A stretch of DNA of 64,000 nucleotides from JAXLQL01 sp046331625 (GTDB taxonomy: Bacteria > Acidobacteriota > Terriglobia > Bryobacterales > Bryobacteraceae): assembly GCA_046331625.1 (NCBI GenBank), contig JAXLQL010000009.1, positions 62,001 through 126,000 of the forward strand. Direction: 5' to 3'. Positions 17,871-25,487 of this stretch are shown in pieces. The position numbers and the translations under genes were made by a program. Within the stretch, counting starts at the first letter, position 1. Every line of letters starts with the position of its first letter. A model generated the notes under the pieces. That model worked only from the letters and a program-made list of their open reading frames with translations, was not told the DNA's origin and ran no database searches.

Positions 17871-18008
17871 GATCGGAAGCGTTCCACGAGAGCAGGTGCT
17901 CGCATCGGAAGCGGGACTGAAGTCCCGCGCAGGCTGAAGCCTGCCGCACACGCGGGCTGAAATGTTCGCGGGCGGCTAAGGACCTGAGGGATAGCATTGC
18001 ATCGCGGG
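17871..18008 (+). repeat. composite repeat unit, copy 2
   Basis: Direct repeat of the preceding unit; its twin-hairpin core is 17911-17949. It has one difference from copy 1 in the GAGC hairpin (GCGGG versus GCAGG) and one in the CCCAC tail. It ends TGAGGGATAGCATTGCATCGC, matching the tail of the unit at 1.7 kb. Confidence 0.8.
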
Positions 18009-18069
18009 AAAACTGCGACTCTCGGACGCAATGTGCCTTCACATGCTCTCACGGCCGCGGAGGATGGCG

Positions 18070-19089
18070 TTACTTCAGCAACCCCGTGAACGCAGCCACG
18101 GCGCTGCCGACAGCCACCAGCACTGCGGCCGCTGCTACGATCCAAGGCGCTTTCGAACTCGTATTCGACTGCGGCACGGTGTAACGAGTCTTCCTGCGGC
18201 GCGGCGTTTCCGCCGCTGCGTCTGGCGTGGCTTCGACGGGCTGATCGCGCGGAATATGGCGAGGCGATCTCGCATTCGGCGCCGCAGGTGGGCGTGTGCT
18301 GGATGCGGGTGCAGGAGCCGACTGCGCTCTCGGCACCCATGTGTGTCCGCCTTGGTACTGGGGTGGCGGAGGAAGAGGTTCCTCACCATCGGTCTCATCA
18401 GCCGGGTAGCCGGGCAGCCGCCAGAGTGCGGTGATCCAGCCGTCAGACTGGCCGTGATTGGTGGTCAGCATCTGGAACAGCCGCACGGCATCATTGAACA
18501 CGGGCGACTTGGCATCGGGGTTGCCGCCGAAAATCGCTTCCGGCAACACGAAATCGTCGGTGACGACGATGGCGCCCTGCATCTTGAGTCCGCTTTGATC
18601 GGGCATCGAGACCGCGCCGATGTCCACCACTTCGAAGCCCGATTCGTTCTTCAGGTGAGAGCGCACCAGGCTCGACAACTGCTTGCGATTGGCTGCTGCT
18701 TCCTCGAGCTTGGCTTGCGGACCATCGACTACGCGTGAAATCAGCGGCAAAGCTTCCCAGCGCTGGCCGCGGCTCAGTTTCCTGACCACGTTTTCGAGGC
18801 TGTCACCCTGCAGGAACTCATAGAAAAGAACGTGCTTCCCCTGGTCGCGCAGCAGGCAAAAGACCACTACTTTCTCGGAAGGGTAGGTGGAAGACTTCGC
18901 TACCTGCGAACGGTACGTTTTTCGAGTACTTTGATTCGACGAAAGAAACGCCTCGAGAACGAGCAGGGCCACTTTGCGGGCCAGTTGCAGATCGCCCTTG
19001 TAAGGGTGCTTCGATGCATCCATCGTAAGCGGCTCGAGAGAGGTAGCTGTCCGGCGCAACACCATAGCGATTGGAAGAGAAGTCTCCAT
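18070..19089 (-). CDS. hypothetical protein with C-terminal membrane anchor (339 aa)
   Basis: No family recognised. About 230 residues of soluble alpha/beta sequence (for example KVVVFCLLRDQGKHVLFYEFLQGDSLENVV and LKMQGAIVVTDDFVLPEAIFGG) are followed by a Pro-rich linker (PLPPPPQYQGGHTWVPRAQ...) with basic patches (PRRRKTRYTVPQ). A single hydrophobic helix at the extreme C-terminus follows (APWIVAAAAVLVAVGSAVAAFTGLLK). There is no N-terminal signal peptide, so the protein is predicted to be tail-anchored with its bulk in the cytoplasm. The start is uncertain: ATG at 19089, with a GTG at 19110 and ATG at 19065 as alternatives; none has a ribosome binding site. It stands alone between a repeat block and an amidohydrolase. 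Confidence 0.65.
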   Translation of the reverse strand: METSLPIAMVLRRTATSLEPLTMDASKHPYKGDLQLARKVALLVLEAFLSSNQSTRKTYRSQVAKSSTYPSEKVVVFCLLRDQGKHVLFYEFLQGDSLENVVRKLSRGQRWEALPLISRVVDGPQAKLEEAAANRKQLSSLVRSHLKNESGFEVVDIGAVSMPDQSGLKMQGAIVVTDDFVLPEAIFGGNPDAKSPVFNDAVRLFQMLTTNHGQSDGWITALWRLPGYPADETDGEEPLPPPPQYQGGHTWVPRAQSAPAPASSTRPPAAPNARSPRHIPRDQPVEATPDAAAETPRRRKTRYTVPQSNTSSKAPWIVAAAAVLVAVGSAVAAFTGLLK

Positions 19090-19202
19090 CCCTAAGGTAG
19101 GCCCGATCACAGGTGAAGTAAACCGGATGAAAACCCGAGGCGTACTAAGGGTGGCCTCTGTCGATCACCCCAAGTGAGGGACCGGTGAGGCCGGGCTCCG
19201 CC

Positions 19203-20030
19203 TTACAGTTTCGGGAACCAGAGGCGCTTGGCCGTGCCTGAGAGGATCGCCTCACGCGCCGCTTCCTTCAAGGGCAGCACATCGCGAAAGATCCGCAAAT
19301 GCTCGAGATAGCTCACCTTGGGGCACCACAACTCGCAGGGGAAATCGCTTCCCCAAATGCACCGTTCCGGACCGTAGGCATCGATGATCTTCAGGCACGG
19401 CGCGTGCATGTCATAGCACGGAAACCCGCCTGAACTACCGGTGGGCACGAACGTGAGCTTGGCGTGCAGATTGCGCCGGCCGGAGAGGCGCAGCACATCC
19501 TTGACGATTTCCTCGCGCAGTGGCCCGTTCCTCACGTTCATGCAGTGGTCGAGCACGACGTTGAGCTTCGGGAAGTCGCGCAGCATGCGGTCCAGTTGAT
19601 CGGCCTTGTCGCGATTGATCAGCACGTTGATAACGATGCCCGCTTCCAAGGCGGACTTCCACAAAGCGCGTACTCCCGGATGGTCGAGCCGGCCGTCCCG
19701 CGCCGGAATGCTCCGCATGCCTTTGATGCCGAACTTCTCTACGTAGTGCTCGAGCAGGCCCGGCGAGCGCGGATCGTCTGGGTCAAGCGTGCACACGCCC
19801 GCCACCCATGATGGATGTGCCGCGGCGGAGTCGCAGATGTAGCGATTGTCGAATCGGTAGAACGTGGTCACCTGGATTGCGCACGCGGCCGATACTCCAT
19901 TCGCCTTGCTCTCTTTCTGCAGATCCTCCACCGAGCCCTTGCCTCCCGGCGGACGGTTCGGTTTTTCGATCGGTGGGTACTTCTTCTCGTCGGGCGAATA
20001 GATGTGGGCGTGTGTGTCGATCACGAGCAT
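19203..20030 (-). CDS. amidohydrolase-2 family metal-dependent hydrolase (275 aa)
   Basis: TIM-barrel hydrolase of the amidohydro_2 group (which includes decarboxylases such as ACMSD and lactonases). The N-terminal metal-binding HxH is present in VIDTHAHIYSPDEKKYP, with later conserved stretches GIKGMRSIPA, LNVVLDHCMN (metal-site His region) and CIWGSDFPCELWCPK (metal-binding Asp). The reaction is not clear from sequence; sugar-lactone hydrolysis and decarboxylation are both possible. No signal peptide. The 5' end at 20030 is 8 bp from the 5' end of the divergent TPR gene, so the two promoters overlap each other's coding start. Confidence 0.85.
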   Translation of the reverse strand: MLVIDTHAHIYSPDEKKYPPIEKPNRPPGGKGSVEDLQKESKANGVSAACAIQVTTFYRFDNRYICDSAAAHPSWVAGVCTLDPDDPRSPGLLEHYVEKFGIKGMRSIPARDGRLDHPGVRALWKSALEAGIVINVLINRDKADQLDRMLRDFPKLNVVLDHCMNVRNGPLREEIVKDVLRLSGRRNLHAKLTFVPTGSSGGFPCYDMHAPCLKIIDAYGPERCIWGSDFPCELWCPKVSYLEHLRIFRDVLPLKEAAREAILSGTAKRLWFPKL

Positions 20031-20038
20031 CGCTACCT

Positions 20039-20644
20039 ATGTATCATGAGGGGGTGTCCGCCGTCATCCTCAGCCTGTTCGCGCTGTTCCAAGCGTCATT
20101 GACCTGGAAGGACTATCAACAGCGCGGCGAGCAGAAGTTCGTGCGCAATGACATTGACGGATCGATCCGCGATTTCGACAAGGCGATCGAGCTCGAGCCA
20201 AGGCTGGGTCCGCACAACTGGCAACGCGGGATCGCGCTCTACTACGCCGGGCGATACAAGGATTGCGCGCGGCAGTTCGAGACGCACAAGACGGTGAATC
20301 CGGAAGATGTGGAGAACGCGGTGTGGCACTTCCTTTGCGTGGCTCGTCAGAAAGACGCCGCCACGGCGCGCAAGGGGCTGATCAACATCAATCGAGACGA
20401 TCGCGTGCCGATGATGGAGGTCTACTCGATGTTCCAAGGGAAGTCGACGCCAGAGAAGGTCCTGAATGTGGCGGCGGGGAATCCTAACGGAATCTTCTAC
20501 GCACATCTCTATATCGGGCTCTATCACGAAGCGCTGGGAGACGCCAAGGCGTCGCTCGAACATATCCGGAAGGCGGCAGGCGAGTTCTACGAGAGCCACT
20601 ACATGGGCGACGTGGCGAAGATTCATCTGGAACACCGGAAATAG
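20039..20644 (+). CDS. TPR-repeat protein (201 aa)
   Basis: Short N-terminal hydrophobic stretch (VSAVILSLFALFQASL) that reads as a signal peptide or anchor, then tetratricopeptide repeats: WKDYQQRGEQKFVRNDIDGSIRDFDKAIELEPR, LGPHNWQRGIALYYAGRYKDCARQFETHKTVNP, and a later pair around GIFYAHLYIGLYHEALGDAKASLEHIRKA. Family members are known from Acidobacteria; the role is unknown but TPRs are protein-binding scaffolds. The start is uncertain: ATG at 20039 or GTG at 20054; neither has a well-spaced ribosome binding site. Divergent from the amidohydrolase with only 8 bp between starts. Confidence 0.75.
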   Translation: MYHEGVSAVILSLFALFQASLTWKDYQQRGEQKFVRNDIDGSIRDFDKAIELEPRLGPHNWQRGIALYYAGRYKDCARQFETHKTVNPEDVENAVWHFLCVARQKDAATARKGLININRDDRVPMMEVYSMFQGKSTPEKVLNVAAGNPNGIFYAHLYIGLYHEALGDAKASLEHIRKAAGEFYESHYMGDVAKIHLEHRK

Positions 20645-20730
20645 ATCCTCTCGCGGCAGTCTTTTTCCGATTTGGGGGCGTCTTGATGAGCGGGACCGGC
20701 AAGGTCCACGAACATCCCGAGAGGTGCCAG

Positions 20731-21642
20731 ATGCATCCCATTCTCTTTCGCCTGCTGGTGGCGGTGCTGGTCACTGCACCGGTAGCGGCGCAGCCGTCTT
20801 CCCTGGCCGCGAGCGGCTATCGATTGCCTTCGAATGCCTTTCCCGCGGCGCCCGGCCAGGTAATGATGGTGGCCGTGCGCGGGCTCTCTCTCGTGCTCGC
20901 ACAGCCGGCGATTCCCACGCTGACTGCCGAGGGATTTCCCACCGAGTTCAACGGTGTCTCGGTGGACTTCGTGCAGGGAGCAGTTACGGCAAAGACGCCG
21001 ATCCAACTGCTCGAGCAGACCTCGTGCGCCAGCATTGCGAATTGCACTCCCGCCACGTCTATCCTGCTACGGATTCCTTACGAACTCGACCCGGCCAGTT
21101 CGACTCGCGCGTTGCTGCGGATCAAGGAACGAGGAACGGTGGCGGGCGAGATCGCAATCGACGCTGTGACCGACAATATCCATGTGATCAACACCTGCGA
21201 TAAAAAAACGCGCAGGTTCGTCAGTGCGGCGTTGGTGGCCGAAATTCCCGCCGGGGTTTGCGTTCCGGCCGTGCTCAACTACAGTTCGCTGCCGCCCTTG
21301 GTCACTCCGACTACGCCAGCCAAGGCGGGGAACGTGCTTGCCATCTACGCCTATGGGCTGGGAGCGATTGACCCGCCAGAAAGACTGGGCTTTCGTTTCG
21401 CTACGCAACCCTTCACTCTTGCGTTCTACTTTACGGGCGCAGCGGCCATGCCGGAACGGCGGATTACCGGAGTGCCGCCGGCGGCCGTGGTGGCTGGCGA
21501 CGGTACCTATCAAGTGAACTTCGTCATGCCGACTATTCCGGAAGGCCTGCCGGCTTGCGAAGGGCCCAACGGGTACAACCTCACCGTAGTAGTAGCGGGA
21601 CAGCAATCGGCCGGATCGGCGAAGATTTGCGTGAGCCGCTGA
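20731..21642 (+). CDS. exported protein with Solibacter-type C-terminal domain (303 aa)
   Basis: Signal peptide MHPILFRLLVAVLVTAPVAAQ, then beta-rich sequence. The C-terminal half matches the TIGR03437-type domain found in large numbers in Solibacter: LAIYAYGLGAIDPPE, an Ala-rich strand, ITGVPPAAVVAGDGTYQVNFVMPTIPEGLPACEGPNGYNLTVVVAGQQS. This immunoglobulin-like domain normally closes long secreted proteins; here it follows a short N-terminal region with its own Cys residues (TSCASIANC). Function unknown; a surface or extracellular adhesin-like role is a guess. The start at 20731 is preferred over one 48 nt upstream because GAGAGG lies 6 nt before it and a proper signal peptide begins there. 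Confidence 0.82.
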   Translation: MHPILFRLLVAVLVTAPVAAQPSSLAASGYRLPSNAFPAAPGQVMMVAVRGLSLVLAQPAIPTLTAEGFPTEFNGVSVDFVQGAVTAKTPIQLLEQTSCASIANCTPATSILLRIPYELDPASSTRALLRIKERGTVAGEIAIDAVTDNIHVINTCDKKTRRFVSAALVAEIPAGVCVPAVLNYSSLPPLVTPTTPAKAGNVLAIYAYGLGAIDPPERLGFRFATQPFTLAFYFTGAAAMPERRITGVPPAAVVAGDGTYQVNFVMPTIPEGLPACEGPNGYNLTVVVAGQQSAGSAKICVSR

Positions 21643-21664
21643 GCGCGGCCGGGGCTCGGGGCTT

Positions 21665-22666
21665 TCAAGGACGAGGTCCGCTGACCGCAGCCAGGATCGC
21701 GCTCTCGACGTGAGCCCGGCTGTTGCCAGGCACGATTTCGTCGCAGGCGAGGCGCTCGAGTTCGGCAAGGTCCTTGATGTCTTCGAGTGCAGGCATGTCT
21801 TCAAGGCCTGGAAACCGCTTCTGGAGGAGCCGGCGCACGAGGCCTCGCGCCTGTTCGAGCCGGCCTTCCAACCGACCTTCCAACCGGCCTTCCAACCGGC
21901 CTTCCAACCGGCCTTCCAACAGGCCTTCTGCACGAGCTTCCGCGCGAACCTCCGCACGAGCCTCTTCGCGTGCCTCTTCGCGGAACTCCTGCATCAGGAG
22001 CGAACCTTGCTTGAACGCTTCGACGAATCCCATCTTGGATACTCCTACCATTTCCTCCAGTTGCCTCCTATTGTATCGGAAGCTCGCCGCGGCCAAGAAC
22101 CGTGCGATGGTCTCTTCATCGCCCTCGCTGCCCACGATTCGGGCCATTCGCCGCATTTCCTCGTCGCTTGCTCCCATCATCGCCGCCCACGGCAGCAGCC
22201 TCGTGGACCGCGCGCTCAAAACGGGAGCAGGATCGATCTCCCACAACCGCGCCGTCTGGAACGGATGCTGGATCAGCGTGTCAAAAATACGGAACTCCCC
22301 AATCGCCGGAATGTTCCGCGGCGCACGGTCCGGCCGGATCAGCACCAACACCGAGACCACGCGCTTGCGGTGCTGTAATGCCAGGCTACCGCCATAACAT
22401 GCCATCCTTTCCGGAACGTCATCGCCGTACAATACCTGGAATTCGACATGGAAAATGAACCGCTCGCCGGCTTCCACTTCGAGAGCCAGCACATAGTCGG
22501 GAAAGGCCGCAGGAGGAGCAGTCTCGGGCCGCAAGAACTCGATCTTCACCTCGGCGCCGGGAGCAATGATCCCCAGCAGGTCAAGCAGCATGCGTGGCGC
22601 CTCATCGGCGAAGGCCTTCAGCATCCGGTCGAAGCGGTTATGGATTTCCGGTCCGCGGGACCCCAT
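21665..22666 (-). CDS. Rpn/PD-(D/E)XK-like nuclease-family protein with EGRL repeats (333 aa)
   Basis: The N-terminal 130 residues resemble the Rpn-like putative transposase/nuclease group with a PD-(D/E)XK-like core: IHNRFDRMLKAFADEAPRML, FPDYVLALEVEAGERFIFHVEFQVLYGDDVPERM. The Asp and the E-x-Q triplet lie on adjacent predicted strands. A helical region follows, then a charged stretch (EFREEAREEARAEVRAEARAE) and five tandem EGRL units encoded by an exact 12-bp repeat, ending in a Leu-rich helical tail (VRRLLQKRFPGLEDMPALEDI). The start at ATG 22666 is chosen over a TTG 18 nt upstream. Such proteins are commonly multicopy; activity here is not certain because the catalytic Lys position reads as Gln. 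Confidence 0.7.
   Translation of the reverse strand: MGSRGPEIHNRFDRMLKAFADEAPRMLLDLLGIIAPGAEVKIEFLRPETAPPAAFPDYVLALEVEAGERFIFHVEFQVLYGDDVPERMACYGGSLALQHRKRVVSVLVLIRPDRAPRNIPAIGEFRIFDTLIQHPFQTARLWEIDPAPVLSARSTRLLPWAAMMGASDEEMRRMARIVGSEGDEETIARFLAAASFRYNRRQLEEMVGVSKMGFVEAFKQGSLLMQEFREEAREEARAEVRAEARAEGLLEGRLEGRLEGRLEGRLEGRLEQARGLVRRLLQKRFPGLEDMPALEDIKDLAELERLACDEIVPGNSRAHVESAILAAVSGPRP
21862..21921 (-). repeat. 12-bp tandem repeat (5 units) within the nuclease-like gene
   Basis: Five consecutive 12-mers; the + strand unit is GGCCTTCCAACC. Unit 2 has one base change (GACC) and unit 5 ends in A. A unit length divisible by 3 keeps the frame, adding or removing one EGRL per unit. Confidence 0.95.
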
Positions 22667-22697
22667 ACTGACTAGTGCGTGCAACGAGGGAAAAATC

Positions 22698-23873
22698 TCA
22701 GGCCGGCGCCGTCACCGAGTCCGTTTCTTTCTCCGCTTCCTCGTCTGGCTCCGCCTGCAGATACTGCCGGCCCAGCAACGCCGACCCGCCCAACGCCAAC
22801 GCCGCCATCATGTACGCCGAAGGGTATCCGAAGTGCGTCGCCACACCACCGGCCGCGAAGGAGCTCACCGCTACGAACAGATCCACGGTAGCGCTCAACA
22901 CGCCCAGCGATGCTGCACGCGTGGATTCGTCGGCGCGCCGCAACACCACGGTCGCGATCGATGGCCACGGGAACGAGAAGCCGAGCCCGATCAAGCCGGC
23001 CGCCGGAATCGCGAGCCAAGGCGGAGGTGCGGCGGCGATCACCACCAATCCGAGCGCCATTGAGGCCAGTCCTCCGAAGAAGGTCACGCGGGGATGTACG
23101 CGGTCAGGCAGTCCTCCTAGAAAGAAGCGTGAGCACAACACCATCGCCGCGTATGCCGAAATCGCCGACTTCCCGCTGTTCCCGTGCGGCGCTAAATGCA
23201 GCACCAGGAACCCTGTAACCGCCGGGTAGTGCACGTTGACCAGCCCCATTGTCAAGCCCGGCAGGAGCGATCCCGTGGGGATCCATTCCGCGTTGGCGCG
23301 CTTCGGCGGTGGCGTGTAGTTCTCTTCCACGCGCGTCAGCGCCGCGATTGCCACCAACGGCGACAGCACGAGCAGGATCCCAGCCTGTTGGAAACTGCCG
23401 AGCATCGAGCCGATCACCGGACCCACCGTGATGCCGCCCCAAATTCCCGTGCTCAGGTATCCGAGCGCCCGGGCCCGCCGCGCTGGTTCGGACATCTCCA
23501 CGATCCACGCCGCAGCGCCTGTATAAAGGAACGCCTCACCCAGCCCTTGCAGGGAGCGGCCGATGAATGCGGCGGTGACTCCGATCGGCAGCAGATACGC
23601 TATGCCGGCAAGACTGCAACTCGCCAGGCCCGCCACGAACGCGATCTTGCGTCCCTTGCGATCGGCTACACGACCGGAGACGATGCGGCTCGCCAGTGCG
23701 ACCAGCGAGAACGTACCAATCACCAGCCCGACGACGAAATCCGACTGCCCCAGGTCACGACGCACGTGAGGCGCCAGCACGGGCAACACTGCGCCCATGC
23801 CGAGGAATCCGATGAAGGTTGCTCCGACGACTGTCCAGAAATCGGCGCCGAAAGGGCGCCGGGGTGGCCCCAT
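22698..23873 (-). CDS. major facilitator superfamily transporter (391 aa)
   Basis: Twelve-helix inner-membrane transporter of the MFS. The cytoplasmic loop 2-3 signature is present (SGRVADRKGRKIAFVAG, matching G-x-x-x-D-R-x-G-R-K), and the hydrophobic segments are spaced as expected, with the central loop around VEENYTPPPKRANAEW. The substrate cannot be told; drug efflux or sugar efflux are typical for this size. The C-terminal tail is acidic (EPDEEAEKETDS). The start at ATG 23873 is chosen; a GTG two codons upstream (23879) is an alternative. It is 31 bp downstream of the start of the nuclease-like gene's strand neighbour and divergent from the GH105-like gene, with about 90 bp between them. 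Confidence 0.88.
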   Translation of the reverse strand: MGPPRRPFGADFWTVVGATFIGFLGMGAVLPVLAPHVRRDLGQSDFVVGLVIGTFSLVALASRIVSGRVADRKGRKIAFVAGLASCSLAGIAYLLPIGVTAAFIGRSLQGLGEAFLYTGAAAWIVEMSEPARRARALGYLSTGIWGGITVGPVIGSMLGSFQQAGILLVLSPLVAIAALTRVEENYTPPPKRANAEWIPTGSLLPGLTMGLVNVHYPAVTGFLVLHLAPHGNSGKSAISAYAAMVLCSRFFLGGLPDRVHPRVTFFGGLASMALGLVVIAAAPPPWLAIPAAGLIGLGFSFPWPSIATVVLRRADESTRAASLGVLSATVDLFVAVSSFAAGGVATHFGYPSAYMMAALALGGSALLGRQYLQAEPDEEAEKETDSVTAPA

Positions 23874-23963
23874 ACTCACTCATTCTATCGGCTGCAGGGC
23901 CCTTGGCGAACAGCCCATCCATTCCCAGTCCCATTCATGGACTCGAGCTAACGTGGTAGCTTG

Positions 23964-25487
23964 ATGGAAATGTTGGCTCTTCTCGCCCTGGCCGTGGCCG
24001 CGGGACCCGCCGTGGAATCGACCGCCGGCCTCACTCCCAAGCGCACCGCCATCGCTTGCCTCTACGGCCGCGACTCCGCCAACTATGACGTTGCCAAACA
24101 CCGCGTGCTTCTGATCGGCGGCCTCGATGGATCCGCCGCGAGCGCCAGCCGCGTCCGCTCCGCGATGGAGTGGTTCGAGACCTCGCCCGCGGCTGCCGCC
24201 CATCGCAAGCGCTTCGCGATTGCTGCGATCCCGCTGGCTAATCCGGACTCCGAGAAGCTTCAGTTCCCCCCGCAAGGCGAAGCCTACGCGAAGCAGACCA
24301 CGTCACACTATCTCTGGCGTTGGATCGGCTCCCATGCGCCAGACCAGATTGCCGCGCTCGGCGCGGATCCCGATGGCTTGCTCCCCGCGTTGGCCGCGAA
24401 CGATGCCGCCGGTGTTGGAACAATCCCGGGCAAAATTGTTCCGGCCGAAGGCGACTGGCTGAAGGCGTATCTCGACACCTGGAAGAGCGGCATGCCGGCG
24501 TCTCCGGCCCGGGCCGAGATGCGGATCCGCATGGCGCGCACGCCGAAGCAGGTGGCCGAACACATGGCCGTGCCCTACGGACACGAGCTGCCGGAGGTGG
24601 TCTACATTCCCGCGGTAGCCGTGATGGGGCGCTTGCGCCTCGGTGCGCTCGACGATGTGGAGCGCATCGTCGAGCCCTACTACTCGCGCCAGAAAGACAG
24701 TCTCGCCAAAGCCACCGCCAGCCACCAATCTGGACATCTTCTTTTCGCCGATCTCGCCGTGCGTACGAAGAAGCCGCGCTACATAGAATTGGTCCGCGCC
24801 GCCGCGGACATGGCGTTCACAGCCGATGGCCAGATGCGCGAAGCGATGCCGCTCCATAACGAGATGAGCGATTCGCTGTTCATGGGCGGTCCGATCCTGG
24901 CCGCAGCGGGCAAGCTGACCGGCGAAGCCAAGTACTTCGACATGGCCGTGCGTCATCTCGAATTCATGCGCAAGCTGTGCTGGCGCGCCGACGGACTCTA
25001 TCGTCATTCGCCGCTCGATGAAGCGGCCTGGGGCCGTGGCAACGGATTCCCCGCGCTCGGCGTTGCGTTGACTCTCGCCGATTTGCCCAAGAATCATCCC
25101 GGGCGCGAAGCTCTGGTCGAGGCTTTCCGCAAGCACATCGATGCGCTGGCCAAGTCCCAAGACCACACCGGAATGTGGCGGCAGGTGATCGACGTGCCGG
25201 GAACGTACGCGGAACTCTCCTCCACCTGCATGATCGGAGTTGCGATGTTGCGCGGTGTCCGCAACGGCTGGCTGAAGGCCGATGACTACCGCCCGCGTAT
25301 CGATCGCGCCTGGGAAGCTGTGAAAGCACGCGTTGCCTCCGATGGCCGGCTCATCGATGTGTGCACCAGCACGGGCAAACAGAAATCGCTGCAGGACTAT
25401 CTCGACCGCACGGCGATCCTCGGCAAGGACCCACGCGGCGGCGCGATGGTGCTGCTGTTTTCCACGGAGATGGCCGGGCTGCGGTGA
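23964..25487 (+). CDS. GH105-type unsaturated glycuronyl hydrolase-like protein with an extra N-terminal domain (507 aa)
   Basis: The C-terminal 280 residues match the GH88/GH105 (alpha/alpha)6 barrel: MPLHNEMSDSLFMGGPILAAAGKLTGEAKYFDMAVRH, LYRHSPLDEAAWGRGNGFPALGVALTLADLP, MWRQVIDVPGTYAELSSTCMIGVAM. The Asp in SDSLFMGG is the likely catalytic residue of the hydration mechanism that opens unsaturated uronosyl residues released by polysaccharide lyases. The N-terminal 150 residues (RVLLIGGLDGSAASASRVRSAMEWF... FAIAAIPLANPDS) resemble an M14 carboxypeptidase-like fold but lack the zinc-binding HxxE. A short hydrophobic N-terminus suggests export. Overlaps the next gene by 4 nt (GTGA). ATG 23964 is chosen; ATG 23970 is possible. 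Confidence 0.8.
   Translation: MEMLALLALAVAAGPAVESTAGLTPKRTAIACLYGRDSANYDVAKHRVLLIGGLDGSAASASRVRSAMEWFETSPAAAAHRKRFAIAAIPLANPDSEKLQFPPQGEAYAKQTTSHYLWRWIGSHAPDQIAALGADPDGLLPALAANDAAGVGTIPGKIVPAEGDWLKAYLDTWKSGMPASPARAEMRIRMARTPKQVAEHMAVPYGHELPEVVYIPAVAVMGRLRLGALDDVERIVEPYYSRQKDSLAKATASHQSGHLLFADLAVRTKKPRYIELVRAAADMAFTADGQMREAMPLHNEMSDSLFMGGPILAAAGKLTGEAKYFDMAVRHLEFMRKLCWRADGLYRHSPLDEAAWGRGNGFPALGVALTLADLPKNHPGREALVEAFRKHIDALAKSQDHTGMWRQVIDVPGTYAELSSTCMIGVAMLRGVRNGWLKADDYRPRIDRAWEAVKARVASDGRLIDVCTSTGKQKSLQDYLDRTAILGKDPRGGAMVLLFSTEMAGLR

Noticed and set aside
17714..18008. Possible CRISPR array because of regularly repeated hairpins.
   Set aside because: Only two units 157 bp apart, with no short uniform spacers and no cas genes.
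21862..21921. 12-bp tandem repeats as a CRISPR or iteron origin.
   Set aside because: Units abut without spacers and are fully coding (EGRL).
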